Shown here: positions 38,310 through 48,022 of the stretch, in pieces | Layout: each line of letters starts with the position of its first letter | Numbering within the stretch: position 1 is the stretch's first letter | Assembly (NCBI GenBank): GCA_016933695.1 | Contig: JAFGAL010000010.1 | Location: 310,001-374,000 of the forward strand | DNA length: 64,000 nucleotides | Direction of reading: 5' to 3' | From: Candidatus Zixiibacteriota bacterium | GTDB taxonomy: Bacteria > Zixibacteria > MSB-5A5 > GN15 > PGXB01 | Translations under genes and position numbers: made by a program | Notes under the pieces: model-generated | What the model was told of the DNA's origin: nothing | The model's database searches: none | What the model saw: only the letters and a program-made list of their open reading frames with translations

Positions 38310-39589
38310 GCGAATGCAAACTCCGATTTCACCAGACAACGCTTGTTGTCGATATGATACTGCCATTCGTCGCGGAACAGTTTCAGCGCCGACTGGATCG
38401 GCATCACCGCGGCGTCCCCCAGCGGGCAAACCGTCCGCCCCAGAATATTGTCACAAATACTTTCAATCTTTTCCAAATCGCCCGGCTTGCCCTCGCCCCG
38501 CTCGATCCGCGAGATCAACTGCTCCAGCCAGCCGGTCCCCTCACGACACGGCGTGCATTTGCCGCACGATTCATGCCGATAAAAATGTATCAGTCGTTCG
38601 ATCACCCAGACGATGCAGGTTTTTTCGTGCAAAACGATTACTCCGCCCGATCCCAGCATGGATCCCGCCGCGGCGATCGACTCATAATCGAGCTTGGTGT
38701 CGAGTTGATCGGGGAGTAAAAACGGCGTCGATGATCCTCCCGGGATCACCGCCTTGAGTTTCAGTCCGTCCTTGATTCCGCCGCCGAGATCGTTGATCAG
38801 ATACGACAGCGGTGTTCCCAGTTCCAACTCGTAATTGCCCGGTTTATTGACATGCCCCGACAGCGAGAAAATCTTCGTCCCGGCCGACTTTTCTGTTCCC
38901 ATCGACGTGTACCATTCCGCGCCGTTGTTGATAATATGCGGAACGCTCGCCAGTGTTTCGACATTGTTCACCACCGTCGGACAGGCATACAATCCCTCGA
39001 TAGCCGGGAACGGCGGACGAATCCGCGACATCCCGCGCTCTCCCTCCAGCGAATTCAAAAGCGCCGTTTCCTCACCGCAAATATACGCGCCGCCGCCGGT
39101 ATGGACAATCATGTCGAGATCGTAACCGGTTCCGAACACGTTCTTGCCGAGATAGCCTTTGGCGTACGCTTCCTTGACTGCCTGTTCCATGCATCGAATC
39201 GGTCCGCCGAATTCCCCGCGAATGTAGATAAAACAGAGATGACTGCCGATCGCATATGAGGCGATGGCCATCCCCTCGATCACACCGTGCGGGTCATGTT
39301 CCATCAGCACCCGGTCCTTGCAGGTCCCCGGTTCGGATTCGTCGGCATTACAGATCAAATAGCGCGGTTTGGGGCTGTCCTTGGGTACGAAACTCCATTT
39401 CAAACCCGCCGGGAATCCCGCTCCGCCACGACCGCGCAAACCGGACTTCTTGACCTCGTCGATCACATCGGCCGGCTTCATCTGCTTGAGCGCTTTCTGC
39501 CAGGCCGTGTAGCCGCCGTGCCCGACATATGTCTCCACCTTTACCTGCGCGGGATCATCGATATATGTGAACAGGACTTTCTTTTCCAT
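38306..39589 (-). CDS. nuoF: NADH-quinone oxidoreductase subunit F (NADH-binding)
   Basis: A 427-residue flavoprotein that binds NADH and FMN and passes electrons to cluster N3. FMN/NADH loop RGRGGAGFPAGLKW, IRGEFGGP region, ETALLNSLEG, and the C-terminal cluster motif ESCGKCTPCREGTGW with the distal cysteine in GRTVCPLGD. It starts one base after nuoE and overlaps nuoG by 4. Confidence 0.97.
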   Translation of the reverse strand: MEKKVLFTYIDDPAQVKVETYVGHGGYTAWQKALKQMKPADVIDEVKKSGLRGRGGAGFPAGLKWSFVPKDSPKPRYLICNADESEPGTCKDRVLMEHDPHGVIEGMAIASYAIGSHLCFIYIRGEFGGPIRCMEQAVKEAYAKGYLGKNVFGTGYDLDMIVHTGGGAYICGEETALLNSLEGERGMSRIRPPFPAIEGLYACPTVVNNVETLASVPHIINNGAEWYTSMGTEKSAGTKIFSLSGHVNKPGNYELELGTPLSYLINDLGGGIKDGLKLKAVIPGGSSTPFLLPDQLDTKLDYESIAAAGSMLGSGGVIVLHEKTCIVWVIERLIHFYRHESCGKCTPCREGTGWLEQLISRIERGEGKPGDLEKIESICDNILGRTVCPLGDAAVMPIQSALKLFRDEWQYHIDNKRCLVKSEFAFA

Positions 39590-39590
39590 A

Positions 39591-40067
39591 TCACGCCTGT
39601 TTTCTCAATTCATCCAGAATGGCATCGACCTTCTCACGCGTCAAAAACTCGTAGTACTGGTCGTTGATCTGCATCATCGGGGCCGACGCGCAACTGCCGA
39701 GACATTCCACCGTAATCAGTGTGAACACATTGTCCGGCGTCGTCTCGCCCTTCTTGATACCGAGCTTTTCCTCCAGATAATGCACCAGGCTGTCGGCGCC
39801 CAACAAGGCGCAACTGATATTGTGACAAACCTGGATCAGGTATTTGCCCACCGGGTGTTTGGGAAACATCGTGTAAAATGTGGCCGCTTCGGCGATTTCC
39901 ACCGCCGGAATATCAATGATGGAGGCGATCTCGTCATAGATATCATCATTCAAATGCCCCACCTGATGATAGGCTACCGTCAGCGCCGGAAGAATGGCCG
40001 ACTTCCGCCTGGGATAGCGCACCATTTTTTCTTTAATTTCGGCCACCGACGTCTCATTGAGAATCAT
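39591..40067 (-). CDS. nuoE: NADH-quinone oxidoreductase subunit E
   Basis: A 158-residue thioredoxin-fold subunit with the [2Fe-2S] cluster N1a; ligands are in CHNISC and ECLGSC, the conventional four-cysteine pattern. The N-terminal helical part reads PRRKSAILPALTVAYHQ. The start overlaps the nuoD stop by 4 bases, with GGTGG just upstream. Confidence 0.96.
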   Translation of the reverse strand: MILNETSVAEIKEKMVRYPRRKSAILPALTVAYHQVGHLNDDIYDEIASIIDIPAVEIAEAATFYTMFPKHPVGKYLIQVCHNISCALLGADSLVHYLEEKLGIKKGETTPDNVFTLITVECLGSCASAPMMQINDQYYEFLTREKVDAILDELRKQA

Positions 40068-41248
40068 CGATCCACCTCACCCAGTACAATATCGATCGAA
40101 CCGATCGCGGCAATCACATCCGCCACCAGTCCCCCCTCGACCATTTTCGGCAAAGTCGAGAGATTGACAAAACTCGGCGGACGCACCCGCATGCGATGCG
40201 GCTTGTTGGTGCCGTCCGACGAGATATAAAACCCAAGTTCGCCCTTGGGTGCTTCAATCGCCTGATACACCGCTCCGCGCGGCGGCTTGAAGCCCTCGGT
40301 AATAATCTTGAAATGGAATATCAGCGATTCCATCTTGCTGAGGACATCCTCCTTGGGCGGAAGCACCACCCCGGGGACATGCGCACGATACGGCCCTTCC
40401 GGCATGCCGTCAAGCGCCTGCTCGACAATCCGCAAAGACTGCTTCATTTCCTCGCACCGCACCAGGAAACGATCGTACACGTCGCCGTTTTTGCCCAGCG
40501 GAACCTCGAAGTCGAATTTGTCATAGCCGCTGTACGGATTGGTCTTGCGCACGTCGTAATTGACTCCGCTCCCGCGCAAACATGGCCCGGTCAGACCGCA
40601 GTTGATGGCGTCTTCGGCCGAGATTTTCGCGACATTGATCGTCCGAATGCGGAATATTTTATTGTCGTTCAGCAGTCGTTCATAATCAATCATGCCGTGA
40701 CGAATATCCTTGACGGCCTTGCGCACCAGCTTGTCGAAATCCCCCGGAAGCTCCTGCGCCAGCCCGCCGATACGGAAAAAGGTCGACATCATGCGCTGTC
40801 CGGAAACCGCTTCATACACGTCGATAACCGATTCGCGTTCGCGGAAACTGTACAGCGACATCGACAGCGCTCCGATATCCATTGCATGCGTGCCGATCCA
40901 GACCAGATGCGATTTCAGCCGCGTCAACTCGGTCAGGCACACCCGCGCGAATTTCACCTTGTCGGGGACCTCGATATTCATCAGCTTCTCAACCGCCAGG
41001 CAGTACCCCAGATTGTTCGACATCGGCGCCAGGTAATCCATCCGGTCGGTCATCGGGATGACCTTATAGTACAATTTCGATTCGGCGGTTTTCTCGATAC
41101 CGGTGTGCAGGTAACCGATATGTGGCGTGGCCTTGACCACCGTTTCGCCTTCAAGCTCAAGCTCCACGCGCAGGACCCCATGGGTGGCCGGGTGTTGCGG
41201 CCCCATGTTGAGATTCATCGTCCGTCTTTCCTGCACTTGCTCGCTCAC
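40064..41248 (-). CDS. nuoD: NADH-quinone oxidoreductase subunit D
   Basis: A 394-residue subunit derived from the large subunit of [NiFe]-hydrogenases, lining the quinone-binding cavity. Signatures are NMGPQHPATHGVLR, HIGYLHTGIEK, and RPPSFVNLSTLP. It is separate from nuoC (fused in some bacteria) and overlaps it by 4 bases. Confidence 0.97.
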   Translation of the reverse strand: MSEQVQERRTMNLNMGPQHPATHGVLRVELELEGETVVKATPHIGYLHTGIEKTAESKLYYKVIPMTDRMDYLAPMSNNLGYCLAVEKLMNIEVPDKVKFARVCLTELTRLKSHLVWIGTHAMDIGALSMSLYSFRERESVIDVYEAVSGQRMMSTFFRIGGLAQELPGDFDKLVRKAVKDIRHGMIDYERLLNDNKIFRIRTINVAKISAEDAINCGLTGPCLRGSGVNYDVRKTNPYSGYDKFDFEVPLGKNGDVYDRFLVRCEEMKQSLRIVEQALDGMPEGPYRAHVPGVVLPPKEDVLSKMESLIFHFKIITEGFKPPRGAVYQAIEAPKGELGFYISSDGTNKPHRMRVRPPSFVNLSTLPKMVEGGLVADVIAAIGSIDIVLGEVDR

Positions 41249-41760
41249 TTGATAACCTCGGGCGGTTCGTTTTTATTGTAAGAAAACTGCGGTATTTCGT
41301 ATGTCAGCGGAAAATCCTTGCGATGCGGATGCCCCTCGAGATCATCCGGGGTCAGGATCTTGCGCGGGTCGGGATGGCCGGTAAAGACCACTCCCATCAG
41401 GTCGGTCACTTCCCGTTCCAGCCAGTTGGCGGTCTGCCACAGCGCTGCGATCGAATCGATCTCGGGCGTGTCGTCATCCAGGCGAACCTTGATGAAAAAA
41501 CGGTACTTGTGTTTGAGTGAGAAGAAATTGTACACCACCTCAAACCGCCCATTTTTCTCCTCCGGGTCACCCAGCCAGTCAAGGGCACAAATGTCGGATA
41601 GAAATTTGACATCCAGCGCGTCATCGCTGATCAGCGCCTCACAGACATCATACAGGTATTCCTTGCGAATATAAAACGACAGCTGATCACGGAACAGGTC
41701 CTCCCGCACGACGGCATCTTTGAAATTACTTTCAAAAAATTGTCTCAGCTTGTCTTCCAT
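41245..41760 (-). CDS. nuoC: NADH-quinone oxidoreductase subunit C
   Basis: A 171-residue peripheral subunit of the 30-kDa family. Diagnostic segment: ANWLEREVTDLMGVVFTGHPD followed by LEGHPHRKDFPL (each part conserved). It lies between nuoB (59 bases upstream) and nuoD. Confidence 0.95.
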   Translation of the reverse strand: MEDKLRQFFESNFKDAVVREDLFRDQLSFYIRKEYLYDVCEALISDDALDVKFLSDICALDWLGDPEEKNGRFEVVYNFFSLKHKYRFFIKVRLDDDTPEIDSIAALWQTANWLEREVTDLMGVVFTGHPDPRKILTPDDLEGHPHRKDFPLTYEIPQFSYNKNEPPEVIK

Positions 41761-41819
41761 GGTCCGGCTTGTCCCTTTATATCTCCATTGTCCGGAAAGC
41801 TATCCCGAACGACGTTTTA

Positions 41820-42323
41820 TCATGCCTGCTTCTTGGTTTTGCCATCTTTGCGGTCAACCAGGTGCTCTTTCTCGACCTTGGCATGCAGTTTGAGAATTCC
41901 CTCGATCAACTGCTCCGGTCGCGGCGGACATCCCGGGATATACATGTCAACCGGTATCACCCGATCCACCCCCTGCACGATGGCATAGTTGTTGAACACC
42001 CCGCCACATGAGGCGCAGGCACCCATCGCAATCACCCATTTCGGATTCGGCATCTGCTCATATAACCGTTTTAACACCGGCGCCATCTTGGCCGACACCC
42101 GGCCGGAAACGATCATCAAATCGGCCTGACGCGGCGAGGGACGCATTACCTCCATACCGAACCGGGCCAGATCATAATGCGACATGAAGGTCGACATCAT
42201 CTCTATCGCACAGCAGGCCAGGCCGAATCCCAGCGGCCACATCGACCGCTTGCGCGCCCAGCCAACCATCTTTTCCAGCGTTGTCAACGCTATTGAATCC
42301 GGTATCTTCTCCTCTAGTCCCAT
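41820..42323 (-). CDS. nuoB: NADH-quinone oxidoreductase subunit B
   Basis: A 167-residue subunit holding cluster N2, the last iron-sulfur centre before quinone. The tandem cysteines [18 protein letters not shown] and [10 protein letters not shown] are all present. It overlaps nuoA by 10 bases. Confidence 0.97.
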   Translation of the reverse strand: MGLEEKIPDSIALTTLEKMVGWARKRSMWPLGFGLACCAIEMMSTFMSHYDLARFGMEVMRPSPRQADLMIVSGRVSAKMAPVLKRLYEQMPNPKWVIAMGACASCGGVFNNYAIVQGVDRVIPVDMYIPGCPPRPEQLIEGILKLHAKVEKEHLVDRKDGKTKKQA

Positions 42324-42676
42324 TTCAATGCTCCTTTACCAAGTACGTAGAAGTAACCGACTAGAAGTATTACGACGAATACCAGCATCTCCATAAAACC
42401 AAACATCCCCAGTTTGTCGTAAATGACCGCCCAGGGATATAAAAACACCACTTCGATATCGAAAATGATAAACAGGATCGCCACCAGATAGAAACGAACC
42501 GGGAATCGCTCCCGCGTCGTTCCGATGGGTTTCATTCCGCTTTCATAGGGATCGCCTTTGGCCGCAGTTTTGGTTTTGCGACCGAACAGGACGGACAGAA
42601 GAAGGAACACTCCCGCCAATATGGCGGCAAACACAAACAGGAAAAAAATCGGGAAAAACGTATTAAAGTGTTCCAT
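42314..42676 (-). CDS. nuoA: NADH-quinone oxidoreductase subunit A
   Basis: A 120-residue three-helix membrane subunit. Conserved elements are the loop [23 protein letters not shown] and the helix [17 protein letters not shown] (each partially quoted: [22 protein letters not shown]). It is the first gene of the operon, which then runs nuoB, C, D, E, F, G, H, I, J, K, L, M, grx-like and N. Confidence 0.96.
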   Translation of the reverse strand: MEHFNTFFPIFFLFVFAAILAGVFLLLSVLFGRKTKTAAKGDPYESGMKPIGTTRERFPVRFYLVAILFIIFDIEVVFLYPWAVIYDKLGMFGFMEMLVFVVILLVGYFYVLGKGALKWD

Positions 42677-42706
42677 ATCCCAATCCTACACCAAAATTAT
42701 TTTCCA

Positions 42707-42735
42707 TATATAGAGACAAAACGGGATCAAGTCAA
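42707..42735 (-). promoter_or_regulatory. Promoter of the nuo operon
   Basis: On the minus strand TTGACT (42730-42735) is followed by a 17-base spacer and TATATA (42707-42712), about 30 bases before the nuoA ATG. No other promoter-like pair is as good in the gap. Confidence 0.65.
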
Positions 42736-42808
42736 TAAAATAATTTGTGAATATTTTAACAAGACCGCTTTCCGTTCTCTTTACCTTATAATAATATATA
42801 CAATACGG

Positions 42809-43855
42809 TTAAATGCCGATTCTGATATGATTTGAATATATCCATCCGCGCTGTTTCTTCTTGACTTCCACCCGATAGATGCCGTTTTGTTGCGGGCGGC
42901 ATTCCAGTGATGTCCCCTCACAGCGCAAAATCGCCTGACCATTTCGGATCAGGCTGATTGATGCCTTATGCGGCGTTTTCACCACCAGCCGCACGTCTTT
43001 ATACCCGTCGAGAAATCCGCCGCTGACCACTGTCTCTGCGCCCCGTTGCGCATAATATTCGAATCCTGATGCGTTTCCGCGACGGTAATTCGACACATAA
43101 GCCCGACAGTCCCGTAAAGCGCTATATATCTGCCGTCGGGCGGTCTTAAGATCATTTGATAACCTCTCCGGCAATAACAGGTGCGTCCGGATCGATTGAA
43201 ATTGTACTTTGTAAGGAAAGATGGTTATCGTAAACGGTCCGACCTTGTAGGGAAATCCGTGGGCGTCTATTGCCCCGATCCCCACCACCTTGCGGGTCAT
43301 GCTTAACTCATCCCATTTCGCCAGCACCCGGTCGGTCGGGGCCCGCAGGATTCGGCGTGGTGAAAACGCCATGACTATTTGATTGTGCGGCTTGAGATTC
43401 TCCATCCATTCCGACATCTGATTCCAGATTTCGATCCCGTCGAATTCCTCGACATCCCATGCCAGCCAGGGATACGACGGGTATTTGCCGAGCCGCGGAC
43501 GGATTTCATCGGGATGCGCGATAATGCCCAGCGCACCCTGCTTGCGCCCCTCCGCGACATACTCCTGCGGCGTCATGTCGGCCGGGAGCACCTCGCGCGT
43601 TTCGAATAATAGATAATGATTACAATCTTCCAGATCGTTATGCTCATACCCGATTAACAGCAACGTCCCGTTGTGAAATCCTTCGTGACCATCCTCACGC
43701 GCCCGCAGGGTCATATGATCGGTCACCAGAAGAAAATCAAGCCCCAATCCCGATGCGATTTCAGTGACTTCTTCGATCGTTTTGGTCCCGTCCGAATCGG
43801 TGGTATGCAGGTGAATACACCCGGTGTATTCGTAATAATTGCCGATTTTTTTCAC
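42809..43855 (-). CDS. PHP-domain metal-dependent phosphoesterase
   Basis: A protein of about 348 residues. The PHP metal-binding motifs are CIHLHTTDSDG near the N-terminus, LLVTDHM, GYEHND, IIAHPDE (about residues 120-125) and GIGAIDAHGFPYKV (about residues 200-215). The C-terminal ~80 residues form an extra beta domain (VRLVVKTPHKASISLIRNG). PHP enzymes hydrolyse phosphoesters such as nucleotides, RNA ends or sugar phosphates; the target here is unknown. I prefer the GTG at 43855 (AAGGAT upstream, 4 bases after the previous stop) over an ATG at 43876 inside the preceding gene. Confidence 0.82.
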   Translation of the reverse strand: MKKIGNYYEYTGCIHLHTTDSDGTKTIEEVTEIASGLGLDFLLVTDHMTLRAREDGHEGFHNGTLLLIGYEHNDLEDCNHYLLFETREVLPADMTPQEYVAEGRKQGALGIIAHPDEIRPRLGKYPSYPWLAWDVEEFDGIEIWNQMSEWMENLKPHNQIVMAFSPRRILRAPTDRVLAKWDELSMTRKVVGIGAIDAHGFPYKVGPFTITIFPYKVQFQSIRTHLLLPERLSNDLKTARRQIYSALRDCRAYVSNYRRGNASGFEYYAQRGAETVVSGGFLDGYKDVRLVVKTPHKASISLIRNGQAILRCEGTSLECRPQQNGIYRVEVKKKQRGWIYSNHIRIGI

Positions 43856-43859
43856 TGTA

Positions 43860-45182
43860 TTATCCTTCCGCCCCATGTTCCGGCAGTTTCCGGAAAATCA
43901 CCAGCCCGATCATCATCATGGCCAACAGTGATAATACGGCCAGACGATAGGGAAGTTTGTCCGCCGCCGATTCACTTATCCCCATCAGGTCGGACAGGAA
44001 CCTGCCACCCGACCGCGAGGGATTGAATATATAGACAACGCCGCCCCAGACAACCGGACCAATCACCGCCGCCGCCCGTCCCGACAACGAGTATAAGCCG
44101 AAAAACCGCCCCAGCTCATCCTTCGGTACCATCTCCGCCAACAACGGCCGCGACACGGTCCACAATCCACCCAGCAATATCCCGACCAGACAGCCCAGAC
44201 AGTAAATTAGAATGATATGCTCGATAAATATAAAGAACAGCAATACGATCACCCATCCCCAGACAATAGTCGCCATCGTCTTTTTCAAACTTGCCCGTTT
44301 CGAAATATGCCCGATCAACATCGATCCGATCATGGCAAAGGTCGTCGAGATAATCAAAAACACGGTCAGATCGGCATCCGATAAGCCGATTACTATCGAT
44401 GAGAAAATCCCGATGTTCAGAATCACCGTCGCCACCGCATCCTCGAAAAAATAATCGGCGATCAAGAAGCGTAACACCCCGGGATACCTTCGCGTATCCT
44501 TAATTCCGGCCCAAACCTCCGCATATGATTTCATGAATGGAATGCGACGGTCTTTCACCAGCCCCGGTTTCTCTTTCACCCAGATAAAAACCGGAATCGC
44601 AAAGACCATGAACAATACTGCCGACGGCACAAACGCGGCGACCTTCCCCCCCGCGTCATGCCAGGGGATATTAAGCCCGAACAAACCTCCGGTCACCCAC
44701 GGCAGGACCAGAATCATCCCGGCGATCGATCCCAGATAGCCCATCGCCACCCCGAATCCCGACACATACCGGGCTTCGTTGCCATCCGAGACCGAATAGA
44801 GCAGGGCATTATAAAACACCATCCCGCCTTCATAACAAAACGTCGCAATCGCGAACGCCAGCATGATGACAACAATCAGGCTTTCCGGCACAAGCGGTAC
44901 GATTCCAATCGCGATACAGCAACTGACCGTGAACAAAAATAGAAACAGCCGTTTTTTCCCGGTATGATCCGAAAGCGCTCCCAGCGCCGGCATGAACAAC
45001 GCGGTCAACAGCATCGCCCCCGCATACGCCAGGTCGTAATACAATCCGTCGCGTTGCAGATCTTCCACCACCCAGCGCTTGAAATACAGCGACAGGATAT
45101 TCATCGAGAAAATCGTATTCGCGAAATCATACAGCGACCAGCCGATCACGTCGCGGCGCAATATCGATTGTTGTTTCGGCAT
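43860..45182 (-). CDS. MFS transporter, UMF1 type
   Basis: A 440-residue permease with twelve predicted helices and the UMF1/Atg22-like opening RRDVIGWSLYDFANTIFSMNI (partly quoted), the A-loop GALSDHTGKKR, and the second-half ELGRFFGLYSLSGRAAAVIGP. The UMF1 family is related to the vacuolar amino-acid effluxer Atg22; the substrate is unknown. Its start overlaps the stop of the HD-protein gene by one base, and it is followed by the PHP gene, so all three are probably one operon. Confidence 0.85.
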   Translation of the reverse strand: MPKQQSILRRDVIGWSLYDFANTIFSMNILSLYFKRWVVEDLQRDGLYYDLAYAGAMLLTALFMPALGALSDHTGKKRLFLFLFTVSCCIAIGIVPLVPESLIVVIMLAFAIATFCYEGGMVFYNALLYSVSDGNEARYVSGFGVAMGYLGSIAGMILVLPWVTGGLFGLNIPWHDAGGKVAAFVPSAVLFMVFAIPVFIWVKEKPGLVKDRRIPFMKSYAEVWAGIKDTRRYPGVLRFLIADYFFEDAVATVILNIGIFSSIVIGLSDADLTVFLIISTTFAMIGSMLIGHISKRASLKKTMATIVWGWVIVLLFFIFIEHIILIYCLGCLVGILLGGLWTVSRPLLAEMVPKDELGRFFGLYSLSGRAAAVIGPVVWGGVVYIFNPSRSGGRFLSDLMGISESAADKLPYRLAVLSLLAMMMIGLVIFRKLPEHGAEG

Positions 45183-45730
45183 TACAATTCCAGCACGTCG
45201 CTGATAGTCATCATTCCGTCGTGTACCAAAAGCAGGAATGCGTCCAGTTCCAACCCAAGATTCGTACAGGCCGCCATGTTTTCACGAAGCGCCCCCGCCG
45301 CGAACCGCTTTTCCTTGAACCGGCGCGACATGAACTCCCCGTCGACATTGATCAGCTTTTTCGATGGATGCATCAGCGCACAGGCGACAATAAATCCCGT
45401 CGCCGGATCGACCGTATACAATGCCCAATCCAGCCGTGACTTGCACTCGGCGTGACCGGGATGACAACGGATGGCATAGAGCATGTCCCGCGGGAGATCA
45501 TACTCGGCCAGCCATTGTTCGGTGACAAAGGTGTGTTTATCGGGTTCGTTGGCGGTGACATCATAATCCAGATCATGCAGTAATCCGGTCAACCCCCATA
45601 ATTCGGCATTCTCGCCGAAATGCTTGGCCAGCCGAATCATCCCGGCTTCGACTGCCAGAATATGTTTGCGCAGATTTTGGTTCGTTATCTTGGATTCCAT
45701 TACCGACAACGCCGTTGGGCGATCAATCAT
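45182..45730 (-). CDS. HD-domain hydrolase
   Basis: A 182-residue protein of the HDIG/HD phosphohydrolase type. The first histidines and the metal doublet appear as LRKHILAVEAGM and LTGLLHDLDYD, with later ligands in HTFV and RCHPGHAE. Such small HD proteins hydrolyse nucleotides or other phosphate esters. First gene of the HD-MFS-PHP operon, divergent from the membrane/TPR gene. Confidence 0.8.
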   Translation of the reverse strand: MIDRPTALSVMESKITNQNLRKHILAVEAGMIRLAKHFGENAELWGLTGLLHDLDYDVTANEPDKHTFVTEQWLAEYDLPRDMLYAIRCHPGHAECKSRLDWALYTVDPATGFIVACALMHPSKKLINVDGEFMSRRFKEKRFAAGALRENMAACTNLGLELDAFLLLVHDGMMTISDVLEL

Positions 45731-45858
45731 CTATCCTCCCCCGGTATGGGTGAATTTACAAGTATACCCCACCGAGGGTCAAATGTCAAAACAATGCCGC
45801 CATTAAAATCATCACAATCACTGCTTTTTTTTCGAGAACTTTTTATTATCATTGGGTT

Positions 45859-47838
45859 ATGATTCAAACCGGAGCAAATCGAAATGGCCGTTTGTCCGGC
45901 AACGGGCTACGAGTAATTTGGCCTGCGGCGATTCTTGCCGCCGGGTATCTTATTGCCGGTGCCGTTCCCATTCGGGCGATGTGGGGATTCAACCACCTGT
46001 ACTATTTCCCGCATTGGGCGAAATTCCTTTTCGCGGTGCTGTTCGTTCTGGTCCTCTCACCGCTGACAGCTCGGATGCTATCAGGTGTTCTTTCACAACT
46101 GCAGGTATCATACTGTCGATATCCCCGGTGGGTTCGCGGACTGACTGCCGCGCTGTTGTCAGGAGTGCTGTTTATTGCGCTTCGTGTTCATGTGCACTCG
46201 CTCGGCGACGGATATATGCGCATCTTTCAGATCGAAAGGGGAATCACCGGTCTGCACACGGAACCGCTTGATTTCTTTCTGCACGTCATGCTGTACAAAT
46301 TTCTCAACCTGTTCGGGACATTCGGCGCCGAACCGGTGTTTGTCATGTACAGCATTATCTGCGGGATGATCTTTTGTGGCATTGTCGCAACCGTCACTCT
46401 TCCTGCGCCACTCGATGGTCCTCGCGGTTTACTGGTCAGAACTCTGCTTCTGACTCTTGGCGGCTCGCAGTTGTTTTTTGGCTATGTTGAATCGTATTCG
46501 CTGTTTTATCCGGCGGGCCTGCTCTTTGTTCTGTTTACCGTGAAATATATTCTATCCGGATGCGGGCTATTGCCCGCTACGCTGACTTTTATTATCATGG
46601 CGTCGACTCATCTGACCGGTGCGTTATTTTTCCCCGCCTTCCTGGTTATTGTCTGGATGAACATGAAAAAAACCGATCGGCTGTTTGAAAAATACATCCC
46701 TCTTGCCCTGGTGCTGTTGGTGCTGACAGCACTTGGCATATCGGAAATCAATGTCCGAATCAAACATGCCGAATATGTCGGCTCGATCGAGGCATTACTG
46801 CTTCCGCTGTATTCCTCCGGTTACGCCATGCTGTCAACGGTTCACTTGCTTGATGTTTGCAATCAAATCCTGTTGATCTTCCCCGGGGGGTTACTGGTCT
46901 TTATCGCCGGAATCCGTCAAAAAAGAAACTCCGGTTCCCATCCCGGTTTGATCCCATTCTTGGGGCTTACCGCCGGATTGTCATTGATATACCTGTTCGT
47001 GATCGACCCCAAACTCGGCTATGCCCGCGACTGGGATTTATTCGCAACCCCGGCCGCCATATTGGGATTGAGCATGGTTCTCTATGTCGCCGCCACCGGA
47101 CGACTGAATGCAATCACACCGACCCGACTCTTCTCCATCGGGGCGATATCGGTACTATTCTTGGGCGGATGGATTCTGACCAATGCGTCGGTTTCGCGTC
47201 AGCTTGCCCGCGCTGAAGAGCTGCTGCATCTGAGCGACAAAGGACGCGGATACGGCACCGAGCTTCTGGCGCACTACTACCGTTATGATGTTGATCAGCC
47301 GGAGAAAGTGATCGAACTACTCAATGGTATCACCGGTCCGGCCAAAAACGCCCGCGTGCACAGCGCCATTGCCATGACCGAACTTGAAATCGGACGGTAC
47401 CGCGATGCGCTCGCAACCGCCCGCGCCGGGCTGAAACTTGACAGCACCCATGCCGATATGCTGTTTTGCGCCGGACGGGCGCTTCTGGAACTCGGTCATC
47501 CCGATTCCGCACTGACATACCTGATGTCCGCCTTTGCTCAAAAGCCCGACAACTACGGCTATGTGCTGAATTTGGCACGGGCATTCAGCCGCCTTAAGCA
47601 GTGGCAAAATGCCCTGAATGCCTTTAAAGCAACCATACATGCTGAACCGACCCGTTCTTCATCGTATTTCGATGTTGGGTATATCTATTTTCACCTCACA
47701 CAAATCGATTCGGCCAATTTCTATGATTCCGCGTATTACTATGTTGAACGTGGCCTGCGTCTAAATCCCGATTATACCGAGGGTTACCAGATGCTGGAGG
47801 CGATAAAAAGCGCGGCTTCGGGGGCGGCCGGACGGTAA
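45859..47838 (+). CDS. Multi-pass membrane protein with C-terminal TPR repeats
   Basis: A 659-residue protein. The first ~430 residues contain about ten hydrophobic helices with a glycosyltransferase-like membrane architecture (RVHVHSLGDGYMRIFQIERG in an early loop). The last ~220 residues hold at least three TPR units (ARVHSAIAMTELEIGRYRDAL, ADMLFCAGRALLELGHPDSAL, YVLNLARAFSRLKQWQNAL; partly quoted). The layout is like GT-C-fold or O-antigen-ligase-type proteins, but no catalytic motif is recognised, so the role is unassigned. No convincing ribosome binding site precedes the ATG. Confidence 0.75.
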   Translation: MIQTGANRNGRLSGNGLRVIWPAAILAAGYLIAGAVPIRAMWGFNHLYYFPHWAKFLFAVLFVLVLSPLTARMLSGVLSQLQVSYCRYPRWVRGLTAALLSGVLFIALRVHVHSLGDGYMRIFQIERGITGLHTEPLDFFLHVMLYKFLNLFGTFGAEPVFVMYSIICGMIFCGIVATVTLPAPLDGPRGLLVRTLLLTLGGSQLFFGYVESYSLFYPAGLLFVLFTVKYILSGCGLLPATLTFIIMASTHLTGALFFPAFLVIVWMNMKKTDRLFEKYIPLALVLLVLTALGISEINVRIKHAEYVGSIEALLLPLYSSGYAMLSTVHLLDVCNQILLIFPGGLLVFIAGIRQKRNSGSHPGLIPFLGLTAGLSLIYLFVIDPKLGYARDWDLFATPAAILGLSMVLYVAATGRLNAITPTRLFSIGAISVLFLGGWILTNASVSRQLARAEELLHLSDKGRGYGTELLAHYYRYDVDQPEKVIELLNGITGPAKNARVHSAIAMTELEIGRYRDALATARAGLKLDSTHADMLFCAGRALLELGHPDSALTYLMSAFAQKPDNYGYVLNLARAFSRLKQWQNALNAFKATIHAEPTRSSSYFDVGYIYFHLTQIDSANFYDSAYYYVERGLRLNPDYTEGYQMLEAIKSAASGAAGR

Positions 47839-47902
47839 CCGTTTTCACTCAATTGGCTTGACAAACGGCCGATTTGAGAATATATATATAGGTTTTGAAT
47901 AT

Positions 47903-47976
47903 GCTGGGGTAGCTCAGTTGGTTAGAGCACTAGATTGTGGATCTAGGGGTCGAGAGTTCAAATCTCTCCCCCAGTA
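47903..47976 (+). tRNA. tRNA-His (GUG)
   Basis: A 74-base cloverleaf. The acceptor arm pairs 47903-47909 with 47969-47975 (first pair G-U). The D arm is GCTC/GAGC, the anticodon stem CTAGA/TCTAG encloses TTGTGGA (anticodon GTG), and the T arm GAGAG/CTCTC encloses TTCAAAT. CCA is not encoded. Position 73 is A and the base before position 1 is T, so the usual tRNA-His identity pair G(-1):C73 is not encoded. The gene is intact and an integrase gene follows 110 bases downstream. Confidence 0.95.
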
Positions 47977-48022
47977 TATTTTATAATCCCGCAACATTTC
48001 ACCTGACAACAACTTACAATCA

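Noticed and set aside
38310-38429. N-terminal extension of nuoG
   Set aside because: It would overlap nuoF by 120 bases and adds no family sequence; the ATGA overlap at 38306-38309 is the natural start.
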